From: Parvularculaceae bacterium
Lineage (GTDB): Bacteria > Pseudomonadota > Alphaproteobacteria > Caulobacterales > Parvularculaceae
DNA: 33,047 bases
NCBI GenBank assembly: GCA_013389105.1
Contig: JACADZ010000088.1
Coordinates: forward strand, 1-33,047
Direction: 5' to 3'
The notes under the pieces were generated by a model. It was given only the letters and a program-made list of their open reading frames with translations. It was not told the origin of the DNA and ran no database searches. The first letter of the stretch is position 1. Every line of letters begins with the position of its first letter. Shown here piece by piece: positions 1 to 7,756 of this stretch. The position numbers and the translations under genes are program-made.

Positions 1-145
1 CATCCAGAAACACGTCGCAATAACTGTACGCCGGCAGCACCGCCGCCACCGCCGGGTGGTCACTGGCAGCCAACCAGTCCGCCGTCACCCCCTCGTATGA
101 GCCCCCCCCCCCGCCGACGATGTGGATGGAGTCGCTCATTTGCAT
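1..145 (-). CDS. Partial alpha/beta hydrolase fragment, CocE/NonD (peptidase S15)-like
   Basis: This frame runs off the left edge of the window. From the ATG at 145 it encodes about 48 residues. The part after a poly-glycine stretch contains GGSYEG, which looks like the GxSYxG nucleophile elbow of CocE/NonD or S15-type hydrolases. It is followed by a TADW..ASDHPAV..VLP stretch of the kind found after that elbow. The expected N-terminal half (about 100 or more residues with the oxyanion region) is missing. The frame upstream stays open to a TGA near 246 but does not look like the family. The glycine run is encoded by 11 consecutive C on the plus strand (102-112), so the junction between unrelated and family-like sequence sits on a homopolymer. 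It may be a truncated gene, a frameshift at the run or an assembly join. The assignment is from memory of the motif only. Confidence 0.35.
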   Translation of the reverse strand, partial: MQMSDSIHIVGGGGGSYEGVTADWLAASDHPAVAAVLPAYSYCDVFLD

Positions 146-306
146 CACGCGATCGTAAATCTCGGCGATCGGATGTCTGATGGCCGCTCGCCCCGGGGTT
201 TTCAAGCGGCCCTGCCCCCCGCACGCTTTTCCGCCCGGTGGTGATCATGTAACAACGGCGGAGAGGACCGCGGGGCAAAAGCCGGTCCGGGGTGGAGGGG
301 CATCGC

Positions 307-1572
307 ATGGGGCCGGCAACCGTCATCCGGAGAATTCTCTCCATCGCCGGCTTCTCGCTCAGCTTCGGCCTTATGCGCATGGAGACGATCCTGCGCGTCG
401 CGTGGCTGCCGCTGACGCTCCTCCTCGTGCTCGACATGGCGACCGTGTTCACGATCCTGTCGATCGCCGTAGGCCGGTTCGTCAGTTTCGCCGACGTCGC
501 AAGCTATGGGGAGGCGCAGCAGGCGCTCTCAGCGCTTTGGAGCACCGCCTATATGAACAACGGGGCGCTGACCGTGCAGGTTCTGCTCGGCAGCGTCGCG
601 CTCCAGTTGATCCTCATCTCCTCGTTCATGGCCCCGCTCATCCGCTATGCGGGTCTTGGCGAACGGCCGACGGCCGGGGCCCTGCGCCTGGCGTTCGGGC
701 CGGATCAGGCCCGGTTCATCGTCGCCTACCTCTTCAGCTTCCTGTTGCTGCCTGCGGCGCTGCTTGCGCCCATGGCGGTTACGGCCTTTCAGGTCATCAA
801 CTTTCTCTCCGAGGTGATGTCGCATTATTATGCGTCGTTCCCGGATTCAACCAGTCTGCATACGTATGAAATCATCTCTGCGTCCGACCGCCTCGCCGAG
901 CAGGGGCGTCTGTGGATCTATTCCCTCGGCGTTCCCGTGGCCGCAGCGGCGCCCTTCGGCCTCCTCGCCTGGCTCGGGCTGTTCCTGCATTTCAGGCCGC
1001 GCGGCGCGTCGGACGGCGCCGGCGCCGCCCTGCGGCGCGCCATCGGCACGCTGATCGCCGGCGGCGGGGTCGTGGCGGTCTTCTGGTTGGCTCTCATGGA
1101 CGTTGTTCCGGCGCCGCTCCGAGCCGGCGTCGAACATATTGTCGCCATCCTCGCTCTCGTCGTCGTCATCGTGCTTTACGGCAACATCCGCTTCCTTCCC
1201 TATTCGGGCATTGCGGTTTGCCGGCGTTCCCTGAGCTTCAGGACCAATGGGCGCGTCACGCGCGGGTGGCGCCTTTTGTGGGTCGTTGCGGCGGTGGCGC
1301 TCATCCTCGGCATGCTCGGCGCCGCGTTCGTCGCTCTCAACTTCCTGTTCCAGCAGGCCTGGTTGGCGATCAACGTCCTGTTTTCGGCGACCTTGAGCGC
1401 GACGCGCCTCGCGAACAGCGGCGAGGAGGGAAGCTGGGTGCTGCCGGTGTTCCTGTGGTCCTGGAACATCTTCAAGATCTTATTCCATATGTTCCTGTCG
1501 TTCCTCTCTTACGGCGTCTTTGCGGGTCTCCTCGGCCGGCTCTACCGCGAAAGCGACATCGAGGAGGCGTGA
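307..1572 (+). CDS. Polytopic integral membrane protein of unknown function
   Basis: The gene encodes about 421 residues with roughly eight strongly hydrophobic segments, spread from about residue 25 to the C-terminus. These include long stretches near 25-60, 95-120, 140-165, 210-235, 250-275, 280-300, 330-355 and 385-410. I do not recognise a family or a catalytic motif. The ATG at 307 is chosen because GGAGGGG at 294-300 lies 6 nt upstream. An ATG 15 nt earlier is possible but has no ribosome binding site. The next gene starts 2 nt after the stop and is also a membrane protein, so the two are very probably co-transcribed and may interact. A transport or envelope role would be a guess. Confidence 0.8.
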   Translation: MGPATVIRRILSIAGFSLSFGLMRMETILRVAWLPLTLLLVLDMATVFTILSIAVGRFVSFADVASYGEAQQALSALWSTAYMNNGALTVQVLLGSVALQLILISSFMAPLIRYAGLGERPTAGALRLAFGPDQARFIVAYLFSFLLLPAALLAPMAVTAFQVINFLSEVMSHYYASFPDSTSLHTYEIISASDRLAEQGRLWIYSLGVPVAAAAPFGLLAWLGLFLHFRPRGASDGAGAALRRAIGTLIAGGGVVAVFWLALMDVVPAPLRAGVEHIVAILALVVVIVLYGNIRFLPYSGIAVCRRSLSFRTNGRVTRGWRLLWVVAAVALILGMLGAAFVALNFLFQQAWLAINVLFSATLSATRLANSGEEGSWVLPVFLWSWNIFKILFHMFLSFLSYGVFAGLLGRLYRESDIEEA

Positions 1573-1574
1573 GC

Positions 1575-2033
1575 ATGGCGTCGCCGAAGCAGGGCGCCGG
1601 AGTCGCCGGCGGGTATCTGTCGAGCGCGCTCATCTTCGCCGGCATCACGGCGCTCTGGGCGTTCGTGGTGCGTGAGGACCCATACTACGCGATGACGGAG
1701 CTTCTCGGGCTGAGGCTTCCCGTGGCGACCGTCTTCTACCTGACCGTCATGCCGCTTTTTGGATTTTTCGCCGGTCGCTGGCGCTATGAGACGGCCGAGG
1801 ACGTGCGCTCGTCATGGTTCGCGAAATTCTTGGCCCGTTCAGTTCACTTCCTTTACTCGCATTTGCTGATCGCGCTTTTCACGGCCGCGATGATCTCGGA
1901 CTATTTTTTCGGCTTGAATATCGACGACAACATCAAGCGCATCGACGACCGCATGTTTGACATAGCCTCGCGCTTTGCGCCGTGGCTCTCGGCCTATCTT
2001 GCGGGTTTCAATCTCGGACGCGCCGCGGCCTGA
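1575..2033 (+). CDS. Small membrane protein of unknown function
   Basis: The product is 152 residues with three or four hydrophobic segments. One covers about residues 13-32 and one about 48-66, both N-terminal. A third lies near 88-108 and a weaker one near the C-terminus. A charged stretch (GRWRYETAEDVRSS) separates the second and third. The ATG at 1575 has GAGGAGG at 1561-1567, inside the end of the preceding gene. The two genes are 2 nt apart, which suggests translational coupling. No family is recognised. A tRNA gene on the opposite strand starts shortly after the stop codon. Confidence 0.75.
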   Translation: MASPKQGAGVAGGYLSSALIFAGITALWAFVVREDPYYAMTELLGLRLPVATVFYLTVMPLFGFFAGRWRYETAEDVRSSWFAKFLARSVHFLYSHLLIALFTAAMISDYFFGLNIDDNIKRIDDRMFDIASRFAPWLSAYLAGFNLGRAAA

Positions 2034-2047
2034 CTTGCGCCGGGAAA

Positions 2048-2124
2048 TGGTCGGAGCGGCGGGATTCGAACCCACGACCCCCAGCGCCCCATGCTGGTGC
2101 GCTACCAGGCTGCGCCACGCTCCG
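2048..2124 (-). tRNA. tRNA-Pro (anticodon GGG)
   Basis: Read on the minus strand, a 7-bp acceptor stem (CGGAGCG with CGCTCCG), a D-arm with GGTAGCGC, an anticodon stem CCAGC/GCTGG with loop ATGGGGC, and a T-arm with GGTTCGAAT can all be drawn. The loop places GGG at positions 34-36, so it decodes CCC and CCT proline codons. The CCA end is encoded (2048-2050). The gene sits 3' of the alpha/beta hydrolase on the plus-strand map and is transcribed in the same direction as that gene, just downstream of it. Confidence 0.95.
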
Positions 2125-2205
2125 ATCAGGCAAGGATCCGAAAGCCGGTTGGGGCCGCCTTCGGGCGCGCGGACTATAGGCGCCTCGCGGCGGCGGGGCA
2201 ATGGC

Positions 2206-3075
2206 CTAGAGGAAGCGTCGTAGCTCAGCCACGAATTCGTCAAACCTGTCGTGGTGAACCCAGTGGCCGGCGTCGGCAAACACCTTCACTTCAGCATTTC
2301 TGAAATGCGCGGCGCGGCCGTCCGCCAGCGGGTTCGACGCCCAGCTCTTCTCGCCGTAGACGAGGAGAGTCGGACATTCGATCGCCGCCCATAGCGCATG
2401 ATCGTCCGCTACCGGAAAATCATAGGCCGGAAATATCCGCAGATAGTCGTCGAACTTCCAGCTCCAGGTCCCGTCCTCGTTGCGCACGGCGCCGTGCTCG
2501 GTCAGGCGCCGCGCCTGCTCGTCGGTCAGGAACTTGTTCTCGTCCTTCATGCGGGTGAAGGCTTCCTCGAACGTCGCATATTTCCTGCGCGTCCTGCCTG
2601 CGGCGGCGCGCCTGTTGTCGATCCAGTCGCGCATGCGCTGGGCGAGGCCGATCTTGTCGAACTCGGCCTGCATCTTGGGCGAGGGGCCCAGTCCTTCGAT
2701 CGCGACGAGGCGCCTCACATTTTTCGGGTAGAGGCCGGCGTAGCGGATCGCGATATTGCCGCCGAGCGAATGCGCGACGATCGACACCGGCGCAAGCTTC
2801 AGGTGATGGATGAGCTGCGCCAGGTCGTAGATGAAGAAGGGCGAGGCGTAGTTGCCGTCGGGAGACCAGTCGCTGTCGCCATGGCCGCGAAGATCCGGGG
2901 CGATGACGTGAAAGTCCTTTCTGAGCTCCTGCGCGACCCAGTCCCAGCTTCGGCAATGATCGCGACCGCCATGCACGAGGATGAGCGGCGGCGCGTCGCG
3001 GTTGCCCCAATCCGCATAATGGAGATTGAGCCGCTGCGAGACAAAGCGATGCGACGTAGGGCCGACGAGGTCCAT
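2206..3075 (-). CDS. Alpha/beta hydrolase
   Basis: The 289-residue protein has the classical alpha/beta-hydrolase fold order. An oxyanion HGG motif lies at about 35-37, DLRGHGDS at 61-68, the nucleophile elbow AHSLGG at 101-106 (Ser103), and the catalytic His in DAGHW at 271. The acid is probably in the LLVYGEKSW region near residue 237. The family covers esterases, epoxide hydrolases, haloperoxidases and lactonases, and the substrate cannot be read here. The ATG at 3075 overlaps the TGA of the preceding open frame (TGATG). This argues for translational coupling to the TIGR02301 reading frame, even though that frame now carries an earlier amber codon. It is the last protein gene of a minus-strand unit with the Nudix and TIGR02301 genes, and tRNA-Pro follows. 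Confidence 0.9.
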   Translation of the reverse strand: MDLVGPTSHRFVSQRLNLHYADWGNRDAPPLILVHGGRDHCRSWDWVAQELRKDFHVIAPDLRGHGDSDWSPDGNYASPFFIYDLAQLIHHLKLAPVSIVAHSLGGNIAIRYAGLYPKNVRRLVAIEGLGPSPKMQAEFDKIGLAQRMRDWIDNRRAAAGRTRRKYATFEEAFTRMKDENKFLTDEQARRLTEHGAVRNEDGTWSWKFDDYLRIFPAYDFPVADDHALWAAIECPTLLVYGEKSWASNPLADGRAAHFRNAEVKVFADAGHWVHHDRFDEFVAELRRFL

Positions 3076-3143
3076 CAGAAATCGTCGCGGTCGCCGTAAA
3101 CGTCGGGGAGCTCGCCCGTCTGCGACAGGGAGCCGTAGAGCGG

Positions 3144-3512
3144 CTACATGAGGCGGTTGACGACGGCGTCGGCCTCGGCGGCCGATGCGGCGGCGAAATC
3201 GCGGGCGTCCTCGTCGCAATAGGCGAAGCGCTCCTCGGCGCCGCGGAAGCCGGCATTGAAGGCGGCGACCATGCGATCCCGGAGCGCCGGCTGCGGCTGC
3301 TCCAGTTCGACGAGCTGGCGCATGCGGTTGCGCCAGACCTCGGACTCGCGACGCGGTTCGCACATCCGGCGGATGAGGTGGAGTTCGCCGAAGGCGCGCG
3401 ACAGGGTCTCAAGGTCCTGCGCGCGCTGGACATAATCGATCCGCTGGGCCGACGCCGGTGCGGCGGCGACAACAGCGAGGAAGGCGACAGCAAGAGTAGC
3501 GCGTAACGGCAT
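3144..3512 (-). CDS. TIGR02301 family secreted protein (possibly shortened by an amber codon)
   Basis: The product is 122 residues with an N-terminal signal peptide (charged start, hydrophobic core, AASPASA-like cleavage region before QRIDY). The mature part carries LGELH-type, W...M...L and C...A elements that I associate with TIGR02301, a conserved alphaproteobacterial family of unknown function. The ATG at 3512 is preferred to a GTG at 3533, which would put extra residues before the signal peptide. The frame stops at TAG 3144-3146 after VVNRLM. The same frame then continues for 21 more sense codons (PLYGSLSQTG...GDRDDF) to a TGA that overlaps the ATG of the next gene. That arrangement suggests the ancestral stop was the later TGA. 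Confidence 0.75.
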   Translation of the reverse strand: MPLRATLAVAFLAVVAAAPASAQRIDYVQRAQDLETLSRAFGELHLIRRMCEPRRESEVWRNRMRQLVELEQPQPALRDRMVAAFNAGFRGAEERFAYCDEDARDFAAASAAEADAVVNRLM

Positions 3513-3532
3513 GGACCTGACCTGACGCGGCA

Positions 3533-3952
3533 CTATAGCCGATTTGCGGCCCTTTGACGAAACTCGGCGGCTTGTCGCAGCGCCGTCCGGGTCTCGTCCC
3601 AGGAAACGCGGGCGATGGCGTCCTCTAGGGGGACGAATTCGGCCGCCGCCGCGTCATCGCCGGCGACCGGCTCCCCCGACATCCATTCCGCGACATGATC
3701 AATGATGACCGTGTGCGCGCCCGTGGCATCCGGCATGGCCTCGAAGACGCCGACGAGACCGAGGAGCCGGATCTCGATTGCGGTCTCCTCCCGAACCTCG
3801 CGGATGATCGCCGCCTCGATGGTCTCTCCATAGTTCAGGCTGCCGCCGGGGATCGACCACTGTCCGAGGAAAGGCGGCTTGCCGCGTTTGATCAGCAGCG
3901 CCGTCTGGTCGCGAAAGACGACCGCCCCCACGCCGACCTTGATGACGCTCAT
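3533..3952 (-). CDS. Nudix hydrolase
   Basis: The 139-residue protein is a single Nudix domain, hydrolysing a nucleoside diphosphate linked to some other group. The Nudix box starts at Gly37 and reads G-x5-E43-x7-R51-E52-V53-x-E55-E56-T-A58-I59. All metal-binding acidic residues are present, but the usual penultimate glycine is alanine (A58). The ATG at 3952 is chosen because GGAGG lies 5 nt upstream. An ATG at 3991 would add 13 residues without a better site. The N-terminal beta strand (VGVGAVVF) follows at once, as expected. It is first in a minus-strand unit with the TIGR02301 gene (20 nt downstream) and is divergent from recJ. The substrate is not predictable. Short ADP-sugar or NADH-type Nudix proteins have this size. 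Confidence 0.93.
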   Translation of the reverse strand: MSVIKVGVGAVVFRDQTALLIKRGKPPFLGQWSIPGGSLNYGETIEAAIIREVREETAIEIRLLGLVGVFEAMPDATGAHTVIIDHVAEWMSGEPVAGDDAAAAEFVPLEDAIARVSWDETRTALRQAAEFRQRAANRL

Positions 3953-4050
3953 GACGACCTCCGCGCCGGGCGTTGGCACAGGCTGCCCCATTGTGCAAAT
4001 GGGGAAATCCTTACCTCCCCATGGTCGCGAATCGCTTTCAGTCTCGGGCC

Positions 4051-5850
4051 ATGAACGCCCATGCAGTTCCAACGATCGCCGATGTCGATGCGGCCTGGCG
4101 CCTGCCGCTGCCGGCGATGGGACCGACGGCGACCGGAACGCTCTGGCGGTTGAAGGAGTTCGACGCCCGCGAGGCGCTCGCCATCGCGCAGACGGCCGGG
4201 GTCGAGCTGACGGCGGCGCGCGTCCTCGCCGCACGAGGCGTCAGGGCGCAGAGCGCCCGCGCTCACCTCTCGCCCTCGCTTCGTCAGGAGATGCCGGACC
4301 CTTACGTGCTCGCCGACATGGAGCGGGCGACGGCGCGCCTCGCCCGCGCCGTTCTCGAGGGCGAGCGCATCGGCGTGTTTGGCGATTACGACGTCGACGG
4401 CACGACGGCGGCGGCGCTGCTGAAGCTCCACCTGGAAGAAGTCGGCGCGCCGGTTTCCGTCTATCTTCCGGATCGCATCGCCGAAGGCTACGGACCGAGC
4501 ATCACCGCCTTCCGGGCCCTCGCCGCCGAGGGCGCGCGGGTTATCGTCACCGTCGACTGCGGCGCAGCGGCGGAGGCCGTGATCGAGGAAGCCGCCGCCG
4601 AAGGCCTCGATGTCGTGGTGTTCGACCATCACCAGATGTCCGGACCGCCGCCCAAAGGCGCCGTCGCCGTCGTCAATCCGAACCGGCCGGATGACGTGTC
4701 GGGCCTCAGGAACCTCTCGGCCGCCGGGGTCGCTTTCATGGCGATGGTCGCGTTGAACCGCCGCCTGCGCCAGGCGGGACATTTCACGCACGCCCCGGAG
4801 CCGGACTTGAAGCGCCGCCTTGATCTCGTCGCGCTCGGGCTGGTCTGCGACGTGATGGAGCTCAAAGGCCTCGTGCGGGCCATGACGGCGCAAGGTCTCA
4901 AGGTGCTCGGCGCCCGGACGAATCCCGGCCTCGCGGTCCTCGCCGAGCGCGCCGGCGTCGCCGGTCCGCCGTCGACCTATCATCTCGGCTTCCTGCTGGG
5001 GCCCCGCCTCAACGCCGCCGGGCGGGTGGGTCACGCGCGCCTCGCGCTCGAACTCCTGACCACGGGCGATGCCGGCCGGCGCGCCGTGCTCGCCGATCAG
5101 CTCAATCGTCTCAACGCCGAGCGCCAAGAGATCGAAGCGCGCGTTCTTGAAGCCGCGCTGGAAAAGGCGAGGGGCCGGCAGGAAAGCGTCGTCACCATCG
5201 CCGGGGCGAACTGGCATCAGGGCGTCATCGGAATCGTCGCGGGGCGGCTCAAGGAAATGCTGGGAAGGCCGGTCGTCGTCATCAGCGTCGAAGGCGGCGT
5301 CGGGAAAGGATCGGGTCGGTCGATCGACGGCGTCGATCTCGGCGCCGCCGTCAACGCCGCCCGGGCCGACGGCCTTCTGCTCGCTGGCGGCGGCCACCCC
5401 ATGGCGGCGGGGCTATCGGTCGCCGAAAACAGGATCGATCAGCTTGCGGATTACCTCGACCGCCGCCTCGAAGGGGCCGTCAACAGCGCGCTCATGGCCC
5501 GCCGCACCGAGATCGACGCCGTGATTGCGCCGTTAGCGGTCTCGCGCCGCTTCGCCGATCTCCTCGCCCGCGCCGGGCCGTTCGGCCGAGGCAATCCCGA
5601 GCCGCTTTTCGCGCTCGCCGACATGCGCGCGACCGGCGCCCGGACGATCGGCGAGGGCCATCTCGCGGTCACGTTGTCGTCGATGGTCGGCGAGACGCTC
5701 CGAGCCGTGGCGTTCCGCTGCACCGAGAGGCTGGGCGAAATGCTAAGGAGCGGCCGGCGGCTTCATGTCGCCGGGAAGATCCGGGCCGATGATTTCCGCG
5801 GCGGCGAGGCGGCTCAATTTCAGATCGTGGACGCCGCCGAGGCGGCCTGA
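4051..5850 (+). CDS. recJ: Single-stranded-DNA-specific 5'-3' exonuclease RecJ
   Basis: RecJ degrades single-stranded DNA 5' to 3' in RecF-pathway recombination and mismatch and base-excision repair. With this start it is 599 residues. The DHH phosphoesterase core is seen in order: GDYDVDG near 111-117, VTVDCG near 170, the DHH motif at 192-194 (FDHHQ), GPRLNAAGR near 320. The DHHA1 domain has GGGHPMAAG near 445. The C-terminal OB-like domain ends in a typical QFQIVDA segment. An in-frame ATG at 4021 is an alternative start adding ten residues. Neither has a clear ribosome binding site. The gene is divergent from the Nudix gene. A GC hairpin (5860-5879) without a T tract lies between the stop and tRNA-Glu. 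Confidence 0.95.
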   Translation: MNAHAVPTIADVDAAWRLPLPAMGPTATGTLWRLKEFDAREALAIAQTAGVELTAARVLAARGVRAQSARAHLSPSLRQEMPDPYVLADMERATARLARAVLEGERIGVFGDYDVDGTTAAALLKLHLEEVGAPVSVYLPDRIAEGYGPSITAFRALAAEGARVIVTVDCGAAAEAVIEEAAAEGLDVVVFDHHQMSGPPPKGAVAVVNPNRPDDVSGLRNLSAAGVAFMAMVALNRRLRQAGHFTHAPEPDLKRRLDLVALGLVCDVMELKGLVRAMTAQGLKVLGARTNPGLAVLAERAGVAGPPSTYHLGFLLGPRLNAAGRVGHARLALELLTTGDAGRRAVLADQLNRLNAERQEIEARVLEAALEKARGRQESVVTIAGANWHQGVIGIVAGRLKEMLGRPVVVISVEGGVGKGSGRSIDGVDLGAAVNAARADGLLLAGGGHPMAAGLSVAENRIDQLADYLDRRLEGAVNSALMARRTEIDAVIAPLAVSRRFADLLARAGPFGRGNPEPLFALADMRATGARTIGEGHLAVTLSSMVGETLRAVAFRCTERLGEMLRSGRRLHVAGKIRADDFRGGEAAQFQIVDAAEAA

Positions 5851-5907
5851 TAAGGGCTTGCGCCCCCCCGCCGGGGCGCCTATACGTCGCCGCCTTGCCG
5901 TAAGCGC

Positions 5908-5982
5908 GGGCCCTTCGTCTATCGGTTAGGACGTCAGGTTTTCAACCTGAAAAGAGGGGTTCGATTCCCCTAGGGCCTGCCA
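5908..5982 (+). tRNA. tRNA-Glu (anticodon TTC)
   Basis: The acceptor stem GGGCCCT pairs with AGGGCCT (first pair G-U). The anticodon stem TCAGG/CCTGA encloses loop TTTTCAA, giving anticodon TTC. The T-arm contains GGTTCGATTCC, and CCA is encoded. It follows recJ in the same direction. The minus-strand sRNA candidate at 6037-6244 converges on it. Confidence 0.95.
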
Positions 5983-6036
5983 TCCCTCGCCGCGCCGCGG
6001 CGATTGCGCCGCCTCTTCCGGCGTCAGCATCTTTTT

Positions 6037-6079
6037 AAAAGCAAAGCGCCCGCCGGGGGGAGATAACCGACGGGCGCTT
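6037..6079 (-). terminator. Intrinsic terminator of the minus-strand sRNA candidate
   Basis: Read on the minus strand, AAGCGCCCGTCGG (6079-6067) pairs with CCGGCGGGCGCTT (6056-6044), and the stem is followed by TTTGCTTTT. The pairing is long and GC-rich and the T-rich tail is only on this strand, so it terminates transcripts coming from higher coordinates. Confidence 0.75.
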
Positions 6080-6244
6080 CGACGCCTGTTACGCAACGCG
6101 TTGACTCGCCACCCCTCAGGGGTGGCGCTTTCGGGGAACGGGCCGGGCCCGGTCCCACAGAGTTCTACGGCGGAGCGACGTCGCGCTTGGGGAGAGAGGT
6201 GAGCGCTCCGGGCCCCGCCAGTCCTCGAGGCACGCCCCTCAGAC
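6037..6244 (-). ncRNA. Candidate sRNA, copy A of a three-member family
   Basis: I infer a transcript of about 200 nt on the minus strand from three signs. First, an 83-nt upstream block (6314-6232) is shared without gaps with two other places in the window. Second, a GC hairpin (stem CGGAGCG 6210-6204 with CGCTCCG 6177-6171, inner stem GCGC) exposes CTCTCTCCCC (6198-6189) in its loop. Third, a strong terminator ends the region at 6037. A second perfect hairpin, CGCCACCCC/GGGGTGGCG (6127-6107), lies in between. There is no convincing ORF on this strand. The start near 6244 is a guess, set a few bases after a weak -10-like GATATG (6256-6251). I do not recognise it as 6S RNA, tmRNA, SRP RNA or RNase P RNA. 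Confidence 0.5.
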
Positions 6245-6314
6245 AATGCTCATATCGAGCCTAAGGGTGACCGAGGCTAGGCGCGATTGCGGCCGCAATG
6301 TGATTGTGTATCAC
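6232..6314 (-). promoter_or_regulatory. 83-nt conserved upstream element, copy A
   Basis: It begins with the perfect palindrome GTGAT-N5-ATCAC (6314-6300), then CATTGCGGCC, AATCGCG and CACCCTTAG, and ends in TGTCTGAGGGGCGT. It aligns without gaps to 8362-8444 (about 65 of 83 positions identical by eye) and, more weakly, to 7757-7839. With copy C (8362) it also shares AATATTTC just upstream. It is probably an operator plus promoter. Confidence 0.6.
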
Positions 6315-6383
6315 GAAATATTTCGGCCGCGATGTCGTCGCTGCGACAGGCATTTTGATGCGCCTACGGACTTATCTCCGGAT

Positions 6384-7001
6384 TCAGCGCTCGCCGCGGG
6401 CCATCGCCTGGACTCCCGGAATGACATGGGGCGGGACCATGCCGTCCTGCAGGCGCTCGACGAGATGGGCGACGCGCTCGACATCGCGGATGTCGTAGAA
6501 CGCGAAGCCGCGAAAGATCGGCCATTCCTCGGTATCGAAGTCATATTTGCGGCCGAAAGCGATATGCCCGCGTCCGCCGCGCGTCCGGGTTACCGCGACC
6601 GGCGTGTCGTAGGAGAGGCGGAGCCAGGCGCGCGAATTGGGCTCGGCCCCTTCGACGATCAGCGCGCGCTCATTGGTGAGGCAGTAGACCATGTTCGAAC
6701 GCCGTCTGATCGAACGGCGGAGGGCGAACAGATGGGAGAGCGCGGCGACGCCGAGAAGCGCCACGACGAACGCAAGCACATAGGGGCTTCCCTCGAAGCG
6801 GCGGTGGGCTGCGATCGTGACGATCAGCGCGGCGGTGAGGAAGAATAGAGCAAGCAGCTTGATGCGCTCGGACGGGGAGGGCGCCAGGGAAAAGCCAGGC
6901 TGCCCGATCCACAGGACATTTTCGCCCTGATGCAAGACTCCTGCGATAACGTCGGCAATCTTCACAAAGCACGCCACCCTGCCCGGGGGCGCATGAGGCA
7001 T
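6384..7001 (-). CDS. Bacterial PH-domain membrane protein
   Basis: The 205-residue product has a short N-terminal segment (DVIAGVLHQGENVLWIGQP), then two hydrophobic helices (LLALFFLTAALIVTIAA and VLAFVVALLGVAALSHLF). A PH-like (YdbT/bPH2) beta domain follows, with a MVYCLTNERALIVEG strand and a GRGHIAFGRKYDF turn. The gene's function is unknown. Such proteins usually sit in the inner membrane with the PH domain in the cytoplasm. A GTG at 6965 (KIADVIAG) with a GGGTGG-like site upstream is as likely as the ATG at 7001 as the true start. The gene is divergent from sodC, and sRNA copy A lies downstream on the same strand. Confidence 0.8.
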   Translation of the reverse strand: MPHAPPGRVACFVKIADVIAGVLHQGENVLWIGQPGFSLAPSPSERIKLLALFFLTAALIVTIAAHRRFEGSPYVLAFVVALLGVAALSHLFALRRSIRRRSNMVYCLTNERALIVEGAEPNSRAWLRLSYDTPVAVTRTRGGRGHIAFGRKYDFDTEEWPIFRGFAFYDIRDVERVAHLVERLQDGMVPPHVIPGVQAMARGER

Positions 7002-7127
7002 AGGCGCGACGGCCGGGTCAAGCCTTGCCGCCGGCACGCGCAGGCCGTCGCGCTGTCCCGCCGGTTGTGGATCGGTCGTCCCCCCGGCTAGGAGTGTGAC
7101 AGTCGCAAGCCGAAACCGGAGCAACCC

Positions 7128-7694
7128 ATGCGAACCCTCATCGCCGCGATCCTCGCCGCCGCGCTCGCCGCCTGCTCCGGCGGCCGAAGCGACCCGGCTG
7201 AAAAAGCGCCCGAGGGGGGACCGCTCGCGCCGGAAGGCTGGGCGGACGCCAGCGCCGACTTCATCGACAACGCCGGCGCAACCGTCGGCGAAGCCAAGGT
7301 GAAAACCGCGCCGGCGGGCGTCCTCTTTCGTCTTGATGTGCGCGGACTCGCGCGCGGCTGGCACGGCATTCATTTCCATCAGGTCGCCGACTGCAGCGAC
7401 GGCCCCGCCGGGTTCAAGAAGTCCGGCGCGCATGTCGATCCGGGCGCACGCGAGCACGGACTTCTCCACGAGGCTGGGCCGGAAGAAGGCGACCTGCCGA
7501 ACATCTATGCGGGCGCGGACGGGCGGGTGCGAGCCGAAATTTTCCGCGCCGGCGCCCGGCTCGACGGTGAGGGCGGTCTTCGCGACGCCGACGGCTTCGC
7601 CGTGATTATCCACGCCAACGAAGACGACCAGGCCACGCAGCCGATCGGCGGCGCCGGCGACCGCGTCGCCTGCGCGGCGGTCCGTCCCGACTGA
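7128..7694 (+). CDS. sodC: Superoxide dismutase [Cu-Zn], lipoprotein
   Basis: The enzyme converts superoxide to hydrogen peroxide and oxygen outside the cytoplasm. The 188-residue precursor has a lipoprotein signal ending in LAAC, with Cys16 as the lipidated residue. Metal-ligand histidines fit the family: His82 and His84 in GIHFH, His102 in GAHVD, His110 and His114 in the HGLLHE region, then an Asp-rich stretch, and His162 in IIHANEDD. The closing G.GD.VACA segment is also typical. The likely Cys91-type disulfide partners (CSDG and VACA) are present. The ATG at 7128 places the signal peptide correctly. The gene is divergent from the PH-domain gene and lies 60 nt upstream of conserved element copy B, so oxidative stress and the candidate sRNA could be linked. 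Confidence 0.93.
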   Translation: MRTLIAAILAAALAACSGGRSDPAEKAPEGGPLAPEGWADASADFIDNAGATVGEAKVKTAPAGVLFRLDVRGLARGWHGIHFHQVADCSDGPAGFKKSGAHVDPGAREHGLLHEAGPEEGDLPNIYAGADGRVRAEIFRAGARLDGEGGLRDADGFAVIIHANEDDQATQPIGGAGDRVACAAVRPD

Positions 7695-7756
7695 CGGCGC
7701 GCGCCGCGCGCAGCTACTCCTTATACGGATGAATTCGACTTAGGCTTCACCCAGTT

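Noticed and set aside
3971-4002. Sigma-54 or sigma-70 promoter before recJ (TTGGCA-like)
   Set aside because: The GG-to-GC spacing is wrong for sigma-54, and the -10 region does not resemble TATAAT.
3949-5397. Long minus-strand open frame antisense to recJ (482 codons)
   Set aside because: It has a composition of Arg, Glu, Asp and His typical of antisense frames in GC-rich genes, no family match, and recJ on the other strand is unmistakable.
6037-6330. 6S RNA, SRP RNA, tmRNA or RNase P RNA for copy A
   Set aside because: None of the hallmark sequences is present, such as GGAAGGAAGCAG of SRP RNA or the GAGGAAAGTCCGGGC core of RNase P. Three nearby copies also argue against these single-copy RNAs.
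6246-6848. Plus-strand frame of 200 codons opposite the PH-domain gene
   Set aside because: It is antisense to a better gene, and begins inside the conserved upstream element.
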